64,000 bases of DNA from Ignavibacteriota bacterium (GTDB lineage Bacteria; Bacteroidota; Ignavibacteria; UBA10030): the NCBI GenBank assembly GCA_003170475.1, contig PMZI01000055.1, positions 173,935-237,934 on the forward strand. The letters run 5' to 3'. How positions within the stretch are numbered: the first letter of the stretch is position 1; each line of letters starts with the position of its first letter. Position numbers and translations under genes: made by a program. The notes under the pieces were generated by a model. The model saw only the letters and a list, made by a program, of their open reading frames with translations. It did not search any database and had not been told where the DNA came from. Shown here piece by piece: positions 36,442-43,882 of the stretch.

Positions 36442-37787
36442 ATTGATACCTCCTTTGGATTTGTGTGATACATAGGGTCAATTCCAAGCTGGGTATCAAC
36501 AAGTCTTCCTGTGCAACACTCTCCTTCCAAGCCGTTTATTTTTACTTCGAGTATTCGGTTTGACAGGTCTTTGATGCTTCCGACTTTCACTCGCACGTAC
36601 TCCCCTGTAAGCCCGGACCAGTTGCCATTCACCGCTTGATCTTCAAACAGGACTTTAACATTCTTATTCATGAAGGAACTGTGAAACACATCGCGTTTTC
36701 GCGAACTCAAGATGCGAAGCATCTCGCTTCTCTCTGATCGAATTCTTGGTTCCACTCGACCCGGGAAATCGGAAGCTGGGGTGTTCGGCCGTTCGGAGTA
36801 CGTAAAAACGTGCAGGTAAGATATCGGTAAATCTACAAGAAAACGATATGTCTTTGAGAAGAGATCATCTGTCTCGCCTGGGAAGCCCACGATTACGTCA
36901 GCACCAATTCCTGCCTCAGGTAGAAGCTCTCGCACGGTTCGCACCCTGTCAGCGTAGAGATCAGTCAGATAACGCCGCCGCATTGCCTTCAATAAATCAT
37001 CATTTCCTCCTTGAAGGGGGATATGAAAGTGCTTACAGAGCTTAGTATTAAGCTTCCATAGCGCAAGTAACTCATCAGTAAGTAGATTGGGTTCAATGGA
37101 GCTGATCCGGATTCTATCGAGGCCATCAATGTCAACGAGTTCACTGAGCAGACGAGGTAAGCTCGTTCCATTCTTGTGGCCGTAGTCTCCAACGTTGACG
37201 CCAGTCAGCACGATCTCCCGATATCCCTCCTGCACCACGCGTTTGGCCTCGTTGACGACGTCAAAAACGGCCACGCTCCTGCTAGCGCCTCTGGCTAATG
37301 GAATAGTGCAGAATGCACATGAATAATCGCATCCATCCTGGACCTTCAAAAATGCCCTGGTGCGGTCAGAGAATCCAAGAGATGAAGCTTGGTCGGCCAC
37401 GTCCATCGACTCCACAGAACCGACGAACGTTCGGGATTGAGGGGCCTTCTGGAAGCCTTCGGCGTGCTCGAAGACATGAAACTTCTCTTTTGTTCCCAAA
37501 ACCAGGTCCACACCTGGGATAGCTGCAATCTCGGCTGGCCGCAATTGTGCATAGCAACCCGCAACGATGACATAAGCATCCGGGGAATGGCGAAGCGCCC
37601 TACGGACCATTTGGCGACACTCTCTGTCCGCTCGCTCGGTGACGCTGCATGTGTTGATGATACACACATCAGCCCCATCGTCGATACCGACCACTTCATA
37701 CCCTTGCGCCCGAAACTGTCCAGCAATTGTGGAGGTTTCAGCGAAATTGAGTTTGCAGCCAAGAGTATGTACGGCAACTCGCCTCAT
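36432..37787 (-). CDS. mtaB: tRNA t6A37 methylthiotransferase
   Basis: Radical-SAM enzyme converting t6A37 to ms2t6A37 in tRNAs. About 451 residues from the ATG at 37787 (MRRVAVHTLGCKLN). N-terminal MTTase domain with three cluster cysteines (LGCKLN, NTCSVT, AGCYAQ), radical SAM motif CDYSCAFC, and a C-terminal TRAM-like region. CKLN and the LARGASRS block favour MtaB over MiaB. The frame is open 12 codons further upstream, but that part is the rpsA terminator hairpin. Overlaps the DUF5683-like gene by 10 nt. Confidence 0.94.
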   Translation of the reverse strand: MRRVAVHTLGCKLNFAETSTIAGQFRAQGYEVVGIDDGADVCIINTCSVTERADRECRQMVRRALRHSPDAYVIVAGCYAQLRPAEIAAIPGVDLVLGTKEKFHVFEHAEGFQKAPQSRTFVGSVESMDVADQASSLGFSDRTRAFLKVQDGCDYSCAFCTIPLARGASRSVAVFDVVNEAKRVVQEGYREIVLTGVNVGDYGHKNGTSLPRLLSELVDIDGLDRIRISSIEPNLLTDELLALWKLNTKLCKHFHIPLQGGNDDLLKAMRRRYLTDLYADRVRTVRELLPEAGIGADVIVGFPGETDDLFSKTYRFLVDLPISYLHVFTYSERPNTPASDFPGRVEPRIRSERSEMLRILSSRKRDVFHSSFMNKNVKVLFEDQAVNGNWSGLTGEYVRVKVGSIKDLSNRILEVKINGLEGECCTGRLVDTQLGIDPMYHTNPKEVSICA

Positions 37788-37793
37788 AGATAT

Positions 37794-37831
37794 GAAAAAG
37801 AGTTGCCCGAATCGAACGGGCAACTCTTTTC
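37794..37831 (-). terminator. Rho-independent terminator after rpsA
   Basis: Perfect 14-bp stem (AAAAGAGTTGCCCG with CGGGCAACTCTTTT, arms 37817-37830 and 37796-37809), 7-nt loop, T-run on the minus strand. It lies 17 nt after the rpsA stop, and the mtaB ATG follows within 10 nt. Confidence 0.9.
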
Positions 37832-37847
37832 GTTCTCCATTCTCCTG

Positions 37848-39590
37848 CTATACGTTTGAAGGTTCGCTGGCGCTCGGTTCCGTCACCACACCCGTAGCCG
37901 TCATCATATCCTTCAATGTCATCGGTGAAAGCTTATGCGAAGAAACGTAGTCATCCACGATCCTCTGTTCCTTGCCGCGTAAGAACTCGATGACAGACAA
38001 CACGATCTTCTTGTTGTCCTTGTCGAATTCGATAACCTGCAGCGGAAGAACATCATCAACGTGAAATGATTCGCTGATGTTTTTCACCGGTGTTTGCGAA
38101 AGCTGTGATAGTGGCACAAAACCATCGACACCGAGAGGAAGCTCAACAATGACACCCTTCTCGATGATGCGCACGATTTTGCCATCCACGGGGGTGCCGA
38201 CCTTGTATGTCGTTTCAAATGCTTCCCATGGATTGTCCTGGATCTGCTTGTGTCCCAGCGAAATGCGCCGCTGATCCACATCAATTCCAAGGATAACCAC
38301 TTCGATCTTGTCACCCTTTTTGACCACTTCACCCGGATGACGGATCTTCTTTGTCCAAGAGAGGTCAGAAATGTGAACCAAACCATCCACTCCCTCTTCC
38401 AATTCGACGAACACGCCAAAATTGGTGAGGTTTCTCACAACACCCTGGTGCTTTGATCCCACGGGGTATTTCTGAAGCAACGTAAGCCATGGATCCGGCT
38501 CCAGTTGTTTCATGCCGAGGGAAATCTTCTTTCCCTCCTTGTCAAGAGACAGAATGACGGCATTGACGATCTGGCCCATGGAAACCATCTGCGATGGGTG
38601 CTTGATATGCTGTGTCCAGCTCATCTCAGAAATATGGATAAGACCCTCGATGCCCTTTTCGATCTCGACAAATGCGCCGTAGTCGGTCAACGAAACAACT
38701 TTGCCCTGGACCTTAGTACCAACAGGGTATTTCAATTCGATGTTCTCCCAGGGATGTGGCAGCAACTGCTTCATGCCGAGGGAAATGCGTTTCTTTTCCT
38801 GGTCGAAGTCAAGGACGACGACGTTCACTGTTTGATCAAGTTTCACAACTTCAGAGGGATGACTGATGCGTCCCCATGAAAGATCGGTGATGTGCACAAG
38901 GCCATCGACTCCGCCAAGGTCGACAAATACTCCGAAATCTGTGATGGCTTTGACATGACCCTCGAGGATTTGCCCCTTCTCCAGGCTCTCCAGAATAGTC
39001 TTTCTCTGGCCGGCCAGTTCTTCCTCGACGAGCACCTTGTGACTTACGACGACGTTCTCCGACGGATGGTTGACCTTTACGACACGGAAATCCATCTCCT
39101 TGCCGATGAAGGCGTCAAAATCGCGAACGGGACGCACGTCAATCTGCGATCCGGGAAGGAATGCATCGATCCCAAGAAGATCGACGACGATTCCACCCTT
39201 TGTTCTGCGCATGCATCTTCCTTTGAGCACCTCGCCTGTGTCAAACGCTTTCACAACGCGCTCCCACACACGCATGAAGTCTGCGCGCTTCCGCGACAGA
39301 ATCAGTTGACCGTCTTTATTCTCGACACTTTCGAGAAAGACTTCAACCTCTTCACCGATCTTCATTTCTTTGATATTCGGAAATTCGGATACTGGCACGG
39401 CTCCTTCTGATTTGAAGCCGATATCCACAGCAACATATTGATCCCCGATGTGAACGATACGTCCTTTGACGATCTCGCCTTGGCTGATCGAAGTCATCGT
39501 ATTTTCATACAATTTCGACAGTTCCTGGAACTCAGCGTCGGTGTAATCTCGTTCGTCGAGACCGTTTTTCTTTTCCGGTACTTCTACCAT
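37848..39590 (-). CDS. rpsA: 30S ribosomal protein S1
   Basis: Ribosomal mRNA-binding protein; about 580 residues with six S1/OB repeats (for example GRIVHIGDQYVAVDIGFKSE, GHVKAITDFGVFVDLGGVDG and GVVRNLTNFGVFVELEEGVD). The ATG at 39590 is chosen because GGAGG lies 5-6 nt before it; the frame is open 20 codons more upstream through a leader hairpin, which argues against that longer start. Downstream of cmk and ispH in the same direction, a common gene order, and ended by the terminator at 37794-37831. Confidence 0.97.
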   Translation of the reverse strand: MVEVPEKKNGLDERDYTDAEFQELSKLYENTMTSISQGEIVKGRIVHIGDQYVAVDIGFKSEGAVPVSEFPNIKEMKIGEEVEVFLESVENKDGQLILSRKRADFMRVWERVVKAFDTGEVLKGRCMRRTKGGIVVDLLGIDAFLPGSQIDVRPVRDFDAFIGKEMDFRVVKVNHPSENVVVSHKVLVEEELAGQRKTILESLEKGQILEGHVKAITDFGVFVDLGGVDGLVHITDLSWGRISHPSEVVKLDQTVNVVVLDFDQEKKRISLGMKQLLPHPWENIELKYPVGTKVQGKVVSLTDYGAFVEIEKGIEGLIHISEMSWTQHIKHPSQMVSMGQIVNAVILSLDKEGKKISLGMKQLEPDPWLTLLQKYPVGSKHQGVVRNLTNFGVFVELEEGVDGLVHISDLSWTKKIRHPGEVVKKGDKIEVVILGIDVDQRRISLGHKQIQDNPWEAFETTYKVGTPVDGKIVRIIEKGVIVELPLGVDGFVPLSQLSQTPVKNISESFHVDDVLPLQVIEFDKDNKKIVLSVIEFLRGKEQRIVDDYVSSHKLSPMTLKDMMTATGVVTEPSASEPSNV

Positions 39591-39606
39591 GAAACCTCCA
39601 AAAATA

Positions 39607-39627
39607 CTTACCTCGAAGTCAGGTAAG
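39607..39627 (-). promoter_or_regulatory. Inverted repeat in the rpsA leader
   Basis: Perfect 7-bp arms CTTACCT and AGGTAAG with a 7-nt loop, 10 nt upstream of the rpsA Shine-Dalgarno. It could form a leader hairpin affecting initiation or S1 autoregulation; this is inference. Confidence 0.45.
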
Positions 39628-39713
39628 ACAGCCCCGCGGTCAATCCTCAATGCCAGTCATCAACACATCAATCATTGGCCGAAGTTGCTTTTGCGTTAGT
39701 GTGAGTAGAGTGG

Positions 39714-40634
39714 TTAGTTATGAATGACTGTTGTTGTTCCAATCTTCTGTGTTGCATGATCGAATCGCGATTCGATCGCCGTTTTCACTTTTTCCATGAG
39801 CCATTGCGGTGTTGATGTCGCCCCGGTTATTCCGACGCTTTCGATGCCGTCGAACCAAGAACCTTGCAACTCACCCTCATCCTCGACGAAATATGTTTGA
39901 GGATTTGATTCCTTTGCTATCCCGTATAAGACTTTCCCGTTTGAACTATTCCGCCCAGCGACGAACACCACGATGTCATTGGAAGCCGCAAACTCCCGAA
40001 TCTTTTTGTCGCGCCCCGATACTTGTCCGCAGATAGTGTCTTTCGCGTGGAATTCTAGTGCTTCATCCTCTATAGATCCAATCACAAGATCCTTGATACG
40101 TTTTTGCAGCTCTTCTTTCAAAACGTAGAACGTCGGTTTATCCATCGTCGTCTGGGAGAAGAGCACTGTCTTTCGGTCCAGAGCGACAAGCCCAATCTCA
40201 TCCACCGACTTGATCACAATCGCTTCGCCGTTTGTTTGACCAACCAACCCAAGTACCTCGGCGTGCTCCTTCTTCCCGAAGATGACTACCTGGAAGCCAT
40301 CAATGTAGAACCGGCGAATTCGTTCCTGCACCTTCGTCACTACCGGACACGTTGCATCGATAATTGTGATGCCAAGCTCCTGCGCCCTTTTGTAGGTCGA
40401 CGGCGGTTCCCCATGTGCTCTTACAAGAACTCTTCCGCCCTTTGCTTTCTCGAGTTCGCTGAGGCTGATGGTTTTCAGGCCCTTTTCGGCCAGGCGCCGA
40501 ATCTCCACCGGATTGTGGATCACGTCACCAAGCGAAAAGAGATCACCGGATTCCCTGAGTTCCTGTTCCGCAATGTCAATCGTTCGGACAACTCCCCAGC
40601 AAAACCCCGAGAACCTGTCAATCGAAACTTTCAC
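39714..40634 (-). CDS. ispH: 4-hydroxy-3-methylbut-2-enyl diphosphate reductase
   Basis: Last step of the MEP isoprenoid pathway, producing IPP and DMAPP with a [4Fe-4S] cluster. 306 residues. The three cluster cysteines appear in SGFCWGV (Cys12), DATCPVVTKV and DTICGQVSG; substrate histidines are in VIHNP and VRAHGEP, and SNGKVLYGIA / TGATSTP are in the C-terminal part. The start overlaps the cmk stop by 4 nt. The N-terminal CWGV differs slightly from the common CAGV. Confidence 0.96.
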   Translation of the reverse strand: MKVSIDRFSGFCWGVVRTIDIAEQELRESGDLFSLGDVIHNPVEIRRLAEKGLKTISLSELEKAKGGRVLVRAHGEPPSTYKRAQELGITIIDATCPVVTKVQERIRRFYIDGFQVVIFGKKEHAEVLGLVGQTNGEAIVIKSVDEIGLVALDRKTVLFSQTTMDKPTFYVLKEELQKRIKDLVIGSIEDEALEFHAKDTICGQVSGRDKKIREFAASNDIVVFVAGRNSSNGKVLYGIAKESNPQTYFVEDEGELQGSWFDGIESVGITGATSTPQWLMEKVKTAIESRFDHATQKIGTTTVIHN

Positions 40635-41314
40635 CTGCCTCCACCCTCGATGATTTCCTTCGCTCTGGCGACAACGAACTCTACCTGATCTTCGACACTC
40701 ATCCCGGACGTGTCAACCTCAATTGCATCGGAAGCTTTTCGGAGTGGGCTGGCCTCCCTCGTCGAGTCAAGCCGATCTCGCTCCGAGATCTCTCTTTCAA
40801 GTGCAACACCGTCGATATCCACTCCCGCTCCCTGCAGATCTTTCTGACGACGTTTCACCCGTTCTGGCATGTTCGCGATCATGTAGATCTTCAGATCGGC
40901 ATTCGGCAAAACCACCGTTCCGATGTCCCGGCCTTCCAAAACCACTCCTCCGCCCTCAGCCATTCTTCGTTGCTCGCGAACGAGCACGTTTCGCACTCTT
41001 TGATAGCTGCTGACAATGCTGACACTTCGGGTAACCTGCGCCGATCGCACTTGTTCCGTAACATCCCGCTCATCTACGAAGACGCGAAGTCCGTTCTCAC
41101 CCTTCTCAAGTCTCAGCTGCGTTTTCTCTGCCAGCGCGCTGATCCGATCCGCGTTTTCCAATGGAATTTTTTCTTCCAGGACACGGAACGTCACGGCTCG
41201 ATACATCGCCCCGGTATCGATATGCAGATACCCTAGCCGACGAGCAACGAGCCGTGCTGTGGTGCTTTTGCCCGACGCGGCCGGGCCATCAATGGCAATG
41301 ACGATGGTTCGCAA
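40631..41314 (-). CDS. cmk: Cytidylate kinase
   Basis: Phosphorylates CMP and dCMP. 227 residues. P-loop IDGPAASGKST (residues 8-18), HIDTGAMYRAVT and the GRDIGTVVLPNADLKIYM block are all present. The start codon is TTG (41314) with no strong Shine-Dalgarno; no in-frame ATG precedes the P-loop. A very good promoter lies at 41336-41364. First gene of cmk-ispH-rpsA. Confidence 0.96.
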   Translation of the reverse strand: MRTIVIAIDGPAASGKSTTARLVARRLGYLHIDTGAMYRAVTFRVLEEKIPLENADRISALAEKTQLRLEKGENGLRVFVDERDVTEQVRSAQVTRSVSIVSSYQRVRNVLVREQRRMAEGGGVVLEGRDIGTVVLPNADLKIYMIANMPERVKRRQKDLQGAGVDIDGVALEREISERDRLDSTREASPLRKASDAIEVDTSGMSVEDQVEFVVARAKEIIEGGGR

Positions 41315-41335
41315 GTTTCTACAAATTGGATTTAA

Positions 41336-41364
41336 AATATACGCAAAATATCAGTTTTTATCAA
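41336..41364 (-). promoter_or_regulatory. Sigma70-type promoter for cmk-ispH-rpsA
   Basis: On the minus strand: TTGATA (41359-41364), 17-nt spacer, TATATT (41336-41341) in an A/T-rich stretch, about 22 nt before the cmk start. Confidence 0.72.
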
Positions 41365-41455
41365 CAGAAGAAGCGTGTAGTGCCATTTCTCTGTATTGTC
41401 GGTTCTTTCAGAACTTTCCCTTCAATTTCGACAAAAAATCGCATATCATGATGCC

Positions 41456-42007
41456 ATGCGCAAGCTCACTCATAGCGAAATAGCAACCAAACGAACAAAG
41501 CTAGACGAAATTAAACCATCCGACCGTCTCCCTGTTGTCGTAGTTGTTGACAACGTTCGGAGCCTCTATAATGTCGGCTCTATCTTTAGAACTTCTGACG
41601 GAGTACTTCTGGAGAAGCTCGTTCTCACCGGTTATACCCCAAGACCCCCGCGGAAAGAGATCGAAAAGACTGCCTTAGGTGCCACGGAAAGTATTCCCTG
41701 GGAGTACATCAAAGACCCGGTTGAGGCCGTCAGGAAGTTCAAGACATCAGGATACCATGCATTCTGCCTCGAACTTACCGATGAAGTTGCTCCATACTAT
41801 GATGTCTCGCCGGTACAGTACCCATTGTGCCTCGTCATCGGCAACGAGATCACCGGCGTTTCAAAAGACGTTCTTTCCGAATGCGACGAAGCAATTGAGA
41901 TTCCACAATTCGGGATCAAGCAGTCGCTGAATGTCGCTGTTGCTTATGGTGTGGCAATTTTCGAACTCAACCGAATCTGGAGAGCCTCAAGGAATCGATC
42001 TCAGTAG
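41456..42007 (+). CDS. TrmH/SpoU-family RNA methyltransferase
   Basis: SAM-dependent 2'-O-ribose methylase with the SPOUT trefoil knot. About 183 residues from the ATG at 41456; a TTG 20 codons upstream also opens the frame. Motif 1 VVVDNVRSLYNVGSIFRTSD, motif 2 LCLVIGNEITGVS, motif 3 IEIPQFGIKQSLNVAVAYGV. The target tRNA or rRNA position cannot be read. Its stop overlaps the convergent AlbA_2 gene by 7 nt. Confidence 0.92.
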   Translation: MRKLTHSEIATKRTKLDEIKPSDRLPVVVVVDNVRSLYNVGSIFRTSDGVLLEKLVLTGYTPRPPRKEIEKTALGATESIPWEYIKDPVEAVRKFKTSGYHAFCLELTDEVAPYYDVSPVQYPLCLVIGNEITGVSKDVLSECDEAIEIPQFGIKQSLNVAVAYGVAIFELNRIWRASRNRSQ

Positions 42008-42654
42008 GCCAAGGTGTAGAAGTCTTCCTTTTCGTGGGTGTGAATCCGCAGAACTCCCGCCCGCACAAGTTGAATCAACAGTCGCGACGCCCTCCGATCA
42101 GAGATATTCTCAAGTTTGCCGAGTTGTTTCACAGTGATGCGCTCATTCCCATCCAGGTAGTCCAAGAGGTGGCGTTCAGTGTCTCCGATGCTGATGCGCA
42201 TCGGAGGCGCGTCCGGACTCTCAGACCGCATGATTTTCACGACCTCTTTGCTGGCTACGACCGTCTTGTCTTTCACCCTGATCAGGACCTTCGACTCCGG
42301 ATCGTCTGATTCTTCTCCCTCATCCACAAGACTATGCGGTTTCTGATCGCTTTCCTCGACCGTAACGACGATGACATCCTTGCCTCTGTATGAGAGGATA
42401 TCAATTCCAGGCTCGATCGGAGGATCACAATGAACCTTGCCGGCGGTTTCAATCATCTCCACCTCGGTCTTTTCGCTCTCCACACCAACGATTGTCTTGT
42501 CATCATCGATGCCGAAAAGAATTGTTCCCCCTTTGGTGTTCGAGAATGCGATAAGAGCGCGTGCAATCTTCGCGGGACTCGAAACTTTTCGCTTGAATTC
42601 GAGCTGGGACCCTTCCCCTTCCCCAAGCAATGCCTGAAGCTCTTTCCCGTTCAT
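42001..42654 (-). CDS. AlbA_2 (Schlafen-type) domain protein with C-terminal winged helix
   Basis: About 217 residues. N-terminal AlbA_2 putative nucleic-acid-binding domain (residues 1-130: ESxxLEFK-like GSQLEFKRK, ALIAFSNTKGGTILFGIDDD), then a C-terminal winged-helix-like region (RHLLDYLDGNERITVKQLGK). Such proteins are usually called predicted transcriptional regulators; the true role is unknown. The ATG at 42654 is chosen because GGGGAGA lies just upstream. It is last in the rel-ruvX-mtgA group, starting 18 nt after the mtgA stop. Confidence 0.82.
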   Translation of the reverse strand: MNGKELQALLGEGEGSQLEFKRKVSSPAKIARALIAFSNTKGGTILFGIDDDKTIVGVESEKTEVEMIETAGKVHCDPPIEPGIDILSYRGKDVIVVTVEESDQKPHSLVDEGEESDDPESKVLIRVKDKTVVASKEVVKIMRSESPDAPPMRISIGDTERHLLDYLDGNERITVKQLGKLENISDRRASRLLIQLVRAGVLRIHTHEKEDFYTLAY

Positions 42655-42672
42655 GACGCTCTCCCCGAGCAT

Positions 42673-43413
42673 TCAAAGCCCTTGTGCTGCCATTCTATCA
42701 AGTATGAGCTGGGACCGCCGCTCAAGATAACGAGTCTCCTTATCGACTCTGTATCGCCGTGGATTAGGAATGACCGCGGCGAGTCTTGCACACTCCTCGC
42801 GTGATAGCACACTTGCCGTCTTGCCAAAGTAGAGTTCAGAAGCTGCCTCAATCCCATAAATTCCCCACCCCCACTCAATGACGTTCAAATAGAGTTCCAG
42901 AATTCGTTGCTTGCTCAGCGTCCTTTCGACATACCACGTGAGCGCCCATTCTTTCAACTTCCGCAATGGGTTCTTTGAAGAAGACAAGAACAGGTTCTTC
43001 ACGAGCTGTTGCGTTATCGTGCTCGCCCCCCTCGCGGCTTTCCCTTCCTTCAAATTTCGTTCAATCGATTCTCGAAACTCAAACCAGTCAAATCCGGCAT
43101 GCGACCAAAACGTCCCATCCTCCGAAATGATGACTGCATTGATCGCATCCTTCGGGACGGCGCTCAAAGGTATCCATCGTTGGACCTTCCTGAAGTGCCT
43201 CCCTTCCGCGAGAGCTTCCTGTTCATGCTCACGCATAAACGCCGTTTCCATCGGATTCAACGTCTTGAGTTTTCGCACATCACCGAACGGAAGCGTCACG
43301 AATTCAAGAACTATCCATACCAGAACAATCAGAACGATCGTCAGGAACTTGTGCGCACGAACCCACGAAAAAAGCGCCTTCCAAGTTCTCTGAATTCGTT
43401 CTACGGGTTTCAT
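42673..43413 (-). CDS. mtgA: Monofunctional peptidoglycan glycosyltransferase
   Basis: GT51 enzyme polymerising lipid II into glycan strands. About 246 residues: one N-terminal membrane anchor (about 20-44) then the transglycosylase domain with the catalytic Glu in IISEDGTFWSHAGFDW, GASTITQQLVKNLFL, and ELYLNVIEWGWGIYGIEAAS. No transpeptidase domain. The ATG at 43413 follows the ruvX stop by 2 nt, so the two are coupled. Confidence 0.95.
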   Translation of the reverse strand: MKPVERIQRTWKALFSWVRAHKFLTIVLIVLVWIVLEFVTLPFGDVRKLKTLNPMETAFMREHEQEALAEGRHFRKVQRWIPLSAVPKDAINAVIISEDGTFWSHAGFDWFEFRESIERNLKEGKAARGASTITQQLVKNLFLSSSKNPLRKLKEWALTWYVERTLSKQRILELYLNVIEWGWGIYGIEAASELYFGKTASVLSREECARLAAVIPNPRRYRVDKETRYLERRSQLILDRMAAQGL

Positions 43414-43415
43414 CG

Positions 43416-43856
43416 CTAACAACTCAAAGAACGTTTGCGACTATCGAGATAGCTTTGCAGAAGTATTGCGGCTGCCATTGCATCAATACGCCCTTTGTTC
43501 GTGCGTCGTTCTCCTCGCTTCGTGCCCATGTCCAACATTGTCTGATGCGCCATCGTTGTAGTAAATCGTTCATCCCAAGGGATAATCTCTGCAGTCGTTA
43601 CACCTTTTAACAGTTCAATGAAACGCTCCACTTCCTGGGCCTTCTGGGCCTTCTCTCCCTTCAGATTGAACGGCATCCCAACGATGATGAGATCAACGTT
43701 TTGTATCTCTACAATCTCGCAGAACCGGCGGAGAAATGTCTTGTCATTCAGAAGCGTTTCTAAAGGCTGGGCAATAATCTGAAGAGGATCGCTGAGGGAG
43801 ATTCCAATCCTGCGCGTCCCATAGTCTATACCCAGTATTCTCTTTTCATTTGCCAG
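43416..43856 (-). CDS. ruvX: Holliday junction resolvase-like RuvX/YqgF, apparent CTG start
   Basis: RNase H-fold protein of the YqgF family, involved in 16S rRNA 5' processing and proposed as a resolvase. 146 residues when started at CTG 43856, giving MANEKRILGIDYGTRRIGIS, with conserved Asp in GIDYG, LIIVGMPFNLKG, WDERFTT and the C-terminal IDAMAAAILLQSYL. There is no in-frame ATG, GTG or TTG before the essential GIDYG motif. GGAGG is 5 nt before the CTG. The nearby ATG (43849) is in the wrong frame and meets a stop after 7 codons. Lies between rel and mtgA. Confidence 0.85.
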   Translation of the reverse strand: MANEKRILGIDYGTRRIGISLSDPLQIIAQPLETLLNDKTFLRRFCEIVEIQNVDLIIVGMPFNLKGEKAQKAQEVERFIELLKGVTTAEIIPWDERFTTTMAHQTMLDMGTKRGERRTNKGRIDAMAAAILLQSYLDSRKRSLSC

Positions 43857-43882
43857 GAGACCCTCCTCAGGACCAGATCCGA

